A stretch of DNA of 64,000 nt from Dehalococcoidia bacterium (lineage in GTDB: Bacteria; Chloroflexota; Dehalococcoidia; UBA2979): positions 186,001-250,000 of the forward strand of contig JALOAL010000002.1 in NCBI GenBank assembly GCA_023228825.1, read 5' to 3'. The notes beneath the pieces are model-generated. The model had not been told where the DNA came from. It did not search any database and saw only the letters and a list, made by a program, of their open reading frames with translations. Below are positions 29,401 to 36,336 of this stretch, one piece after another (within the stretch, counting starts at the first letter, position 1; every line of letters begins with the position of its first letter). A program made the position numbers and the translations under genes.

Positions 29401-32183
29401 TCGTCGATGGCGTTGCCGGCCGCATCCTGGACCTGCACGTCTATCTCCAAGAGCGAGAACCCTCCCGGCGTGTACGTCTTGCCCTCAAGGTCGGTGAGGA
29501 TCACCAGAGCCGCCGGGGCGCCCGCCGTGACATTGAACAGATCGGAGGTGCCCGTGACGCCAGGTTTGCCGGCCTCGGACACCGTGATCGCCTCACCGGT
29601 ACGGGCTTCCGCCAGGGTCACTTGGTGCAGGGCGGAGCCGCCGGGGCCGGAGGTGAAGTCCAGCACCTGCGCGCCGAGGCCGCTCGTGGCGTCCGTGTTG
29701 CCCTGGATCAGGATCTCCGCGTTGTACGTAGCGCCCGGGGCGTTGGGGCCGATGGACACGGTGTTGCCGTTCGCGTCCAGCGGGAGCACGGAGACCTCGA
29801 AGGTGACTCCGGCGATCCGGTCGTCAGTGCCGAGGGGCGCGATGTTGAAGGAGGCCACCGGGCCGGGGTTCACCGTGAACCAGTTCGAGGCGCCACTGGC
29901 GCTGCCTCCGGGCTGGGTTGCGCTGACATTCGTCTCGTCGGCGCTCGTGTCCGCGCCCGTAAACGTCAGGAAGTGCGAGGTGAGCACGCCTGCGGCGAAC
30001 GCGGCACTCTCCGCGAAGCCTGCTCCGCCGGTCGCACCGCCTGATGTGAACTCCACCGTGTCGGTGAATGGGGTGGCGCCGTGAGCCCCGTCCAGCACGT
30101 TGCCCACGGAGTCCACCGCGGTCACGCGCACCCCGAAGGACTCGCCAGCCTCCTGGTCGGCGATGTCGCCACCACCCGCCGCTTCGATCACGAAGCGATC
30201 GAGGGCGCCATGCAGGACGTCAAAGGGGTCACTCTGGACGGGAGCGAACGGACCTTCGCCGTCGTCGAAGACGAGGATGGCGCCGGCCTGCGGCGTGTCC
30301 AGGGCGATGGGCGGGAAGTTCGAGACGCCTCCCGCAAGGGTGCTCGTCTGACCGCTGACAAGGGGCATGGCCCCGCCCTCGCCCTGCAGCGCCCATGCCA
30401 CGGTGATATCGCCGGGCGTGATGCCTTCGACCGATGGGTTGCCGTAGGCATCGGTCACACGCAGGACCGGTCCGGAAGTGAGGTACTGGCCGGCGACGGC
30501 GCCCGCGGGCTGGGTCTCCACGACCAGGTACTCAGCATCCGCCTCGCTCACGGTGATGGCGAGAGGGGCGACGGTGATCGATCCGTCGTACTGCGCGGTC
30601 ACCTGGGCGTCTGACACTGCATCGAACGCCCGCAGGGTGGCCGTGGCGACGCCGCCCTCCCATACCAGAGCGATGCCCTCCGTGAAAGCAGCCTCCGAAC
30701 CATCGACAGTCGGCGCGTACTCACCGGGCGAAGCGTCCAGGCCACTGAAGACGATGGGGCCCGCGTTGAACGCGGCGCCGCCGAACCCGCCATCCAGCGT
30801 GCCGCCGTACTCGTCTTTCGCGGTGATCGTCAGTGCGACGGCGTCACCGGCGGTGACAGAGGTGGAGTCGGTGGTCGTCACCTCGAGGTGGTTCAGCGCT
30901 CCAGCGTGGATGGCGAAGTTGCCGGTCTGGACAGGGTCGAGCCCATTCGATTCGAATGTGAGATTGCGCGTGCCCGGGGTGCCGCCGGGGACGATGTTCG
31001 CGAACGTGGCCACCCCCGCCTCTGCGTCTTCCTCGGCGTCGCTGACCTCGGCGAGCCATTGCGCCTCAGGGTTCGCGGTGATGGTTGCGTTGGCGCTGGC
31101 GCCGGTGGTCACGCGGTTCCCGTACGCATCGACGACCTCAATGCTGATCGAGGGCAACGCCGCGCCGTTCGGGTACTGGCCGCCGCCAATGGTGTCATCG
31201 GCATCGAGGATGGCGAGGCGGCTCGCCTCGTTCGGAATCACGGTGATCGCAGGGCTTTCGCCGGTGAAACCACGGATCGCGGTGTCCGGGTTGTCTGCGA
31301 CGGTCAGGGTGACCTTGACGTCGGTGTCGCTCGCGTCGTAGAGGACGAACCCACTGATGGTGACGGTTCCCTCGCTGAACCTCCTCTGGTTGTTGTGGCC
31401 GTCGCCAACCTTCGCCGTCTCTGAGCCACCGTTCGGTGGTCCTCCCGGCTCACCGGCAAAGGCGAAGTCCAGATTCGTCAGGCTTCCGTAACCGGTGGCC
31501 GGTTCGCCCTTGGCATTGAGGACGGTCACGGCAACCGCGAACGCCTTCCCCGCAGTGACGGGGTCACCGCCGTTGACCTCGATGTCGAGGGCATCCGGGA
31601 GGTTGGGGTCGAAGATCTCCAGGCGGGCGGTGGTGCTGCCATAGTACGGAGTGAACTCGCCGCCGCCAGCGACGCCGGTAAAGGCGTTGAGGCTGATAAG
31701 GAAATTCTGAGCCTCGCCGTCCGTACCCGTGGCCGGGAGCGAGAGACCGCGTGTGATCTTGATGTCCTGTAGTTCTTGCCGCCCCGCCGGGACCTCGTCG
31801 TTGATCGTGATGATCAGCGTGTTGCCAGTGGCGGAAGGAGTCTGCTGGACGGTCCGCTCTTTTGCGCCGCCTGGATCCCTCGTGTACGTGACCCGGAGGT
31901 CGTCCGGGTGCATTTGGAAGGACGCCGGGAACGTTACTTCAACGCGGTCCATCGGATCCTGGACGGTCTTGAACTGGAAGATGAACGGCGTTTCCGCACT
32001 CGCCTCCTGGTTGGTCTCTCCATACGCCCCGCCACCGATGGTGAACGAGATGCTGGTCGAGACGTTGTCGCTGCCCAGGGCAACCTGCACCGCGAACAAG
32101 ACGAGCACCGCCGTCAGGCCCAGGGCCACGAGGGCCTGCCATGCGCGGATCCGGTCGAGGAGGGGGATTGTGGTCAGGGGCAT
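26427..32183 (-). CDS. Very large exported surface protein with Ig-like repeats (C-terminal module type A)
   Basis: 1918 residues from ATG at 32183 (GAGAGG upstream); a longer frame to 32291 lacks signal-peptide logic. Residues about 12-35 (WQALVALGLTAVLVLFAVQV) form a signal or anchor. The body is a chain of filamin/Big-type beta domains with repeated motifs such as FxVTAGxPAALVI and VRDxxxxPVxGVxVxL. The last are two Big_1 (intimin-like) domains, with VVANGVSSATIEVTLLDA and VIADGDRTATVTVTVRDQ. A PTPTPTPSDG linker leads to the shared ~250-residue C-terminal module (about 1660-1918). That module ends in a W/G-rich segment with FVNAAFRARYPLGLAAGTPV. Likely an adhesin or S-layer-like stalk protein; no LPxTG or S-layer homology domain was seen. 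Confidence 0.8.
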   Translation of the reverse strand: MPLTTIPLLDRIRAWQALVALGLTAVLVLFAVQVALGSDNVSTSISFTIGGGAYGETNQEASAETPFIFQFKTVQDPMDRVEVTFPASFQMHPDDLRVTYTRDPGGAKERTVQQTPSATGNTLIITINDEVPAGRQELQDIKITRGLSLPATGTDGEAQNFLISLNAFTGVAGGGEFTPYYGSTTARLEIFDPNLPDALDIEVNGGDPVTAGKAFAVAVTVLNAKGEPATGYGSLTNLDFAFAGEPGGPPNGGSETAKVGDGHNNQRRFSEGTVTISGFVLYDASDTDVKVTLTVADNPDTAIRGFTGESPAITVIPNEASRLAILDADDTIGGGQYPNGAALPSISIEVVDAYGNRVTTGASANATITANPEAQWLAEVSDAEEDAEAGVATFANIVPGGTPGTRNLTFESNGLDPVQTGNFAIHAGALNHLEVTTTDSTSVTAGDAVALTITAKDEYGGTLDGGFGGAAFNAGPIVFSGLDASPGEYAPTVDGSEAAFTEGIALVWEGGVATATLRAFDAVSDAQVTAQYDGSITVAPLAITVSEADAEYLVVETQPAGAVAGQYLTSGPVLRVTDAYGNPSVEGITPGDITVAWALQGEGGAMPLVSGQTSTLAGGVSNFPPIALDTPQAGAILVFDDGEGPFAPVQSDPFDVLHGALDRFVIEAAGGGDIADQEAGESFGVRVTAVDSVGNVLDGAHGATPFTDTVEFTSGGATGGAGFAESAAFAAGVLTSHFLTFTGADTSADETNVSATQPGGSASGASNWFTVNPGPVASFNIAPLGTDDRIAGVTFEVSVLPLDANGNTVSIGPNAPGATYNAEILIQGNTDATSGLGAQVLDFTSGPGGSALHQVTLAEARTGEAITVSEAGKPGVTGTSDLFNVTAGAPAALVILTDLEGKTYTPGGFSLLEIDVQVQDAAGNAIDDGSLLGKQVRLSYGAGGDWSDTGSASAEVDAAGITRISGLQISTEGAYQVGADILDLGIVRDDDFASGSFEIAVYALGGASTVTFDPDEPGTVSDLTFAFTTVEVADGIDLSFPDGFAVSESLDVDDVTITSTGGAAPAVISIDHDGPGNVAIVLDGMLPPGDIVLTITKAATTAATPNEYEFDIQLRVGSLVTEVGVASGNLSPGPAAYFEVDLGAFDPTTASLVAGEGLPFTLTAYDADGNRATNYHGERELIITDFGEAPNGAQPTMTGTGFTVVGYTAESGGILTVRVPFDQGVANGGTLTAYLAETSEVEIEGEPEASGGAEVRLQKDIPLTVVPASADASTSSLVVAETTLTAGETTSITVVVRDSFENPVGGGEPVGVTAGAATDAYTTDGTSTVEVEYNASAAGTHPVKAYLGTDATGTLIGATDIAVSPGPVDAGRSKVNASDGSVVANGVSSATIEVTLLDAHDNPVPGQVVRLSSSPSVTTDTDTATSDEAGQVVFSVSSDSAVGSVTFEAEVADADVLVTATAIIVFTEPKATHGNSSVVASGGDVIADGDRTATVTVTVRDQANEPMPSVTVTLAGGPGPANATTTAGGIATFEVSSTDAEAVTYTATSGGVTLGTVTITFVAGPPHHVTLTGPRRVNLGAESEVFTLAVVDAEGNASPVAVATTFHLASTSAGGTFEGGASVTVLEDESSATFTYQDATPGVVTVSATWASGGDNLGRADASITVDAPQPVDPTPTPTPSDGPVEPEVIRVNEVEAAVTPDEVVEVLTQTDDGAAVEVVVPANALPEGAKVSAAAVANLEGLTAQAPPPASADLVLAFVIEASDADGNDIEDGFEPISLRFTVAAGMLPPDASNRELVLAFWNGAEWVEVEATVTMNEDGSFALHAEVDHFTIFSVLHQPGRGTFSPTPGAGLTLAEWQGGGYALLDAVLERGDSVWLFVGGKPYGYVAGSPDFVNAAFRARYPLGLAAGTPVVVVR

Positions 32184-32319
32184 GCGGTAGGGCCTCTCAT
32201 CCGTCTTTCGACGAGGCGAGTGACCCACGCGGACGACCAGAAGCCGCCAACAATTGGCATCAAACAGCCTCGCCGCACGAAGCAGAGCCACCGCCGCGAG
32301 GAGGGAACTGCAACGCCAA

Positions 32320-32340
32320 CAAGTTGCTCACCGCAACTTG
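32320..32340. repeat. Perfect inverted repeat in the gap between two surface protein genes
   Basis: CAAGTTGC (32320-32327) and GCAACTTG (32333-32340) flank a 5-base loop. It lies 140 bp after the end of the upstream surface gene and about 137 bp before the start of the next one on the minus strand, so it could end one transcript or act as an operator for the other. No T-tract follows. The rest of the 296-bp gap shows nothing recognisable. Confidence 0.4.
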
Positions 32341-32479
32341 CGGCGAAAGATGACACTGGGTGTAGCCCGTTGTCGAGCGCGGAGTCAACCCGGGCGCCAT
32401 GGCCGGTAGACGCTGCCGTCGCACCGCCGAGGTGGCGTCGAGGTCGGCGCGCGGGGCGATCCTCGGTGCTGCGGCTGTG

Positions 32480-35400
32480 CTACCGCATGACCACCATCGG
32501 CGTCCCCGCCGCCAGGCCGAAGGGGTATTGCGCCAGGAAGGCGGCGTTCACGAACGTGGGCCCGCTGACGAGGTAGCCCCGCCATTCGCCGTGCACGAGC
32601 ACCCAGGCGGCGCCACTGCCGAGGGACTCCTCCATCCGTGCGATGGCGCCGCCACTCCAGCGCGTGAGCGTGAGACCAGCGGGCGCCGGCGTGGTGGAGA
32701 GCACACCCCACGACGGCGCGTGCAGCACGACGTACACGCCCGGGCGGGGTAGGGGCGCCGTGAAGGTGAGCGTGCCGTCCTCCGCCACCGCGAGTTCGTG
32801 CGGCGCCTCCAGCCAGCCCTCGGGCGTCCAGCGGGCGAGCACGAGTTCCTCGTGAGGCAGGTCGCCGACGCTGTCCGGGGTGAGCGTGACCGTGATCGCC
32901 CCCGGCGGGTGAAGGGCGACCGGCAGCGGCTGGCCCTCTGCGTCCAGCAGGCGGACGACGAAGCCGGCGAGCGGCTCCGCTCCGACAAGCGGCGCCTGGC
33001 CCTGCAGCGCCTCGAGGCTGCCGATGGCGCCGAGGAGCACCGTCACCGGGTGCGCGTCCGCGGGGAGCACGCCCGGCGGGAGCAGGATGCCCGCCGTGTC
33101 GCCCTCCAGCGTCCGGGTCTGGAGGGTCGTCTCGTCCTCCGGGTTCACGGTGGTCTCGACCTCGTTCACCACGGGCAGTTCCAGGCCGTCGAACTTGACG
33201 GTCGGGGTGGGCGCCGGCAGTTCCTCCGCGACAGCACCGAACGTGGCCTGGCAGGCGGTGTCGGCCGCGATCGTGATCGGACCGCCACAGGACGCCGGGG
33301 CCCAGCCGGCGAACGGCATGCCGGCGCCCCCCGCTGTGTCGAGGCCGACCACGAGCCCGCGCGGCAGCACCCATGTGGCGTCGCCGGTGATGGTCGGCGC
33401 CGGGTTCGGCCCACCGTAAAGGGTGAGGAACTCCTCGAACGTTTGGCCGCGCACGGTCATGACCGTCGTGTAGACCGCGTCGCCACCGTCCGTCAGGGTC
33501 ACCGCCCCATCGCCGGCGAGCGTGAGGTCCAGGTTGGCCGCGCACCCCTCGGCTGTGCAGTCTGTGGCGATCGCGTCGTCGCGTTCGCCGCCGAGAGACT
33601 CGATGGCGTCGGGCTCTCCCGCGGTGGGGGTCTCCCACTCGTTCCACCTCAGGTCGGCCGCCGTCGAGGTGTAGACGTGGACGCCGGACCCGGACACACT
33701 CGGGTGCGTCAGCACGTTGCCCTCGAAGCGCGTGTTCCGCAGGGTGAGCGCGTTGCTGTCGTGGTACACGCCACCCCCGTGCGCACCTCCGGTGCCGGCT
33801 GTGGTGGCTCGTGCCTCGTTCTGGACGATGGTGCTTCCGAACACCAGCAGGCTACTGCCCGCTGGGGAGTTGGAAATACCGCCTCCGAAGGCCAGCGCGG
33901 AAGTCCCACCGTCGGCCTCGGCGACGTTGAAGTGGATACCGGAGTCCACCACCGTCGCGTCGCCGCGGTTGCTGATGCCACCCCCACGTGCAGCCAGGGT
34001 CTCGACACCGCCGGGCTCGGTGGCGACCACCCGGTTGGCGAAGACCGAGGTCGAGCGCAGGTTCAGCGTGCCGGTGTTGAGGATGCCGCCACCCTCGAGT
34101 AGGGCGGCTCCGGTCTGCTCGACCGCGTTGTCCTCGATCATGGAGGACGCCATCGTGAGGGCGCCGAAGTTCGCGATGCCTCCACCGGCTGCGCTGGCGC
34201 CGCTCGCCGCGTTGTCCGCGATCCGAGCCTCCAGGATGGTCAGCGTGCCGGCATTGAGGAGGCCCCCGCCGGCTTCGTCGACCACCGAGCCGTTGACCAC
34301 CTGCAGGCACTCGAGGTGCACGGTGCTCCCTGCTGCAATGCTCAGCACGCGCCCGGTCCCCGCCGCGTCCAGGATCGAGAGAGACCACCCGGCGCCCACC
34401 GGGCATTGGCCCAGGACCTGGATGTCCATCCCACTCGGGATCACGGCGCGCGCCGCCGCACCGGTCAGCGTCTCGTCCGGCAGGCGGATGGTGCCCGAGC
34501 CACCAAGGTCGGCCTGCACGTGGTCCACGGCGTCCTGGAGCGTCGGGAACGGTGTCGCGGCGCCGTCGACCGCAACGCCCACGATCGTTCCTGTTCCCGG
34601 GGTGCCGGCCGCTCCAGCATCCCCGTCGGGGCCGGCGACGCCGGGGTTCCCCATCTCTCCCGGCCGTCCGTCTGCCTCCCCGATCCCGCCGTTGCCACCG
34701 CTGCCGCCGGCGCCTCCACTTCCGCCCCAGCCTGACGCACCGCCGGGGCCCACAGCGCCGCCACCGATGCCAGCGCCAGAGGCGTTCACGGTCGCATCCG
34801 GGGAGACGACGATGAGACCAGCATTCCCACCGTTACCTCCACGGCCAGCGTGGCCACCGTGGCCGCCGTTCCCGCCGTCGCCCCCGTCGCCGCCGTCCCC
34901 GCCTGCGCCGACCACGACATCACCCCCGTGTCCGCCATGGCCGCCGTTCCCGGCGTTGCCACCGTGACCGGCATCTCCGCCTGCGCCACCCTGGCCGCCG
35001 CCAATGCCGCCGTAGGCAGTGACGATGGCATTGCCCTCGATCTGGATGGTGCCGCCGTTGCCGCCGGGACCTCCATGAGCGCCAGATGCACCGTTGCCCC
35101 CGTTGCCGCCATCGCCTCCGCTGCCGCCGCTGGCGCCAGCAGCGCCGTCGGCGCCGTTGCCCCCGTTCCCGCCGTTCCCCCCGTTGGTCCCGGGCGCCCC
35201 CGTAGCGCCGCCGCCCCCACCGATACCGGCCGCGTCGCCAGAACCGAGGTCGCCGGTGCCCCCGGTGGCGGTCACCTCAGAGCCGGCCCTGATGATCACT
35301 GTCCCACCGCTGCCGCCATTGCCCCCGGCGCCGCCCGGGTTGCCGTTCCCCCCGTCGCCCCCGTCCGCCCCCGGGGCAGCGGCGGCCCCGTCCGAGCCGC

Positions 35401-35914
35401 CAGGGGCGATGCCGCCAGCGCCGCCGCCGTTGCCGCCGATCCCGGCGCCCGCGCCACCGGTCGCTCCACCGCCGCCACCGGTCACGAACACGCTGACGCC
35501 GTCGATAATCAGCGTCCCCTCGCTGGTCCGGATGCCGGGACGCCCGGGGAGGTCGGACGCGTTCACCGTCAGCCTTCCCCCGCCGACCGTGTCTCGCACC
35601 GTGAGCGTCGCCCCGACGCGGAGGTCGATGTGCTGGACCGCCAGTTCCCACCCCGCCAGGTCCAGCGTGGCATTACAGGACTCGGACACCGTCACCGTCC
35701 CGACCGGGTCCATGATGTGAGTCTGCAGCGTGCCGGCCCATGTCCCGTTGATGCAGCCGTCCAGCCCCCCCTGCAACTCGCCGATGGTGCTCGCAGCGCT
35801 GGCCGTCCGCACGGGCAGGGTAGAGATCGCGAGCACGGCCACGAGCAGCACCCACGCAATCGAGAACAGCCGACGAGGGCGCGCGGGGGCGAGGGGAGTG
35901 ACTGGGTGATCCAT
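32480..35914 (-). CDS. Exported Gly/Asn-rich beta-helix surface protein (shared C-terminal module)
   Basis: 1144 residues from ATG at 35914 (signal peptide with IAWVLLVAVLAISTLPV then TASA); an upstream extension is rejected. Residues about 140-440 form a PE_PGRS-like tract of GGNGG/GGDGG repeats interleaved with short beta strands (TVIIRAGSEV, IQIEGNAIVTAYG). Then comes a parallel beta-helix with polymorphic-outer-membrane-like GGGISN motifs (about 500-800) and a repeat ending FAGWAPASCGG. The shared C-terminal module starts near residue 905. Its last residues are closely similar, also at DNA level, to those of the neighbouring 1918-residue protein. Function is likely surface adhesion or matrix. 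Confidence 0.8.
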   Translation of the reverse strand: MDHPVTPLAPARPRRLFSIAWVLLVAVLAISTLPVRTASAASTIGELQGGLDGCINGTWAGTLQTHIMDPVGTVTVSESCNATLDLAGWELAVQHIDLRVGATLTVRDTVGGGRLTVNASDLPGRPGIRTSEGTLIIDGVSVFVTGGGGGATGGAGAGIGGNGGGAGGIAPGGSDGAAAAPGADGGDGGNGNPGGAGGNGGSGGTVIIRAGSEVTATGGTGDLGSGDAAGIGGGGGATGAPGTNGGNGGNGGNGADGAAGASGGSGGDGGNGGNGASGAHGGPGGNGGTIQIEGNAIVTAYGGIGGGQGGAGGDAGHGGNAGNGGHGGHGGDVVVGAGGDGGDGGDGGNGGHGGHAGRGGNGGNAGLIVVSPDATVNASGAGIGGGAVGPGGASGWGGSGGAGGSGGNGGIGEADGRPGEMGNPGVAGPDGDAGAAGTPGTGTIVGVAVDGAATPFPTLQDAVDHVQADLGGSGTIRLPDETLTGAAARAVIPSGMDIQVLGQCPVGAGWSLSILDAAGTGRVLSIAAGSTVHLECLQVVNGSVVDEAGGGLLNAGTLTILEARIADNAASGASAAGGGIANFGALTMASSMIEDNAVEQTGAALLEGGGILNTGTLNLRSTSVFANRVVATEPGGVETLAARGGGISNRGDATVVDSGIHFNVAEADGGTSALAFGGGISNSPAGSSLLVFGSTIVQNEARATTAGTGGAHGGGVYHDSNALTLRNTRFEGNVLTHPSVSGSGVHVYTSTAADLRWNEWETPTAGEPDAIESLGGERDDAIATDCTAEGCAANLDLTLAGDGAVTLTDGGDAVYTTVMTVRGQTFEEFLTLYGGPNPAPTITGDATWVLPRGLVVGLDTAGGAGMPFAGWAPASCGGPITIAADTACQATFGAVAEELPAPTPTVKFDGLELPVVNEVETTVNPEDETTLQTRTLEGDTAGILLPPGVLPADAHPVTVLLGAIGSLEALQGQAPLVGAEPLAGFVVRLLDAEGQPLPVALHPPGAITVTLTPDSVGDLPHEELVLARWTPEGWLEAPHELAVAEDGTLTFTAPLPRPGVYVVLHAPSWGVLSTTPAPAGLTLTRWSGGAIARMEESLGSGAAWVLVHGEWRGYLVSGPTFVNAAFLAQYPFGLAAGTPMVVMR

Positions 35915-35968
35915 GCGTGGCTCTTTCTCGTTCGAGCGGGCGCTGCGACGCTCAGCGGGGGCTCCGCG

Positions 35969-35998
35969 TGTCAGTGTCAATGTCAGTGTCGATGTCAG
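35969..35998. repeat. Hexanucleotide tandem repeat in the divergent promoter region of two surface genes
   Basis: Five hexamers in tandem, TGTCAG TGTCAA TGTCAG then TGTCGA TGTCAG, inside the 422-bp gap 35915-36336 between divergently transcribed surface protein genes. Apart from the ribosome sites at each end, nothing else was recognised in this gap. Such a repeat could vary promoter spacing, but that is untested. Confidence 0.6.
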
Positions 35999-36336
35999 TG
36001 GAGACAACAAGGATCCCGGCACGAGGGCAGTCCTTGCGCAGTGTGCCGGCCCGCGAGGCAGGTGCGGCGACAATAACACGGCCTGTCGATCCTCTCTGGA
36101 GGGCTCTTGCATGCAACGCGAGGCGGCTGCGTGGCTGCCCCGAGCCGCGTCCGCCCGGCGCGCTCAACCCGACGGCCCCGCGCCACGCCTCCATGCCCCG
36201 ATCCTGTGGTTCTACGGACATCCGAGTTACCCATCATGGGTGCTCCGTGCATCGGTGTTTCGTGCTGGCGCAACCGGGCAGTGCGGGGATACCGTTGCGG
36301 GCCGGCTGCCCGCCGGAGTGTGTCGAGGAGTCTCAG

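Noticed and set aside
34590..35490. CRISPR array or minisatellite
   Set aside because: The repetition is Gly/Asn codon repetition inside a coding frame with irregular period, not spacer-repeat units.
35917..36336. N-terminal extension of the 896-residue surface protein
   Set aside because: It would bury the signal peptide and the GAGGAG site before the ATG at 36337.
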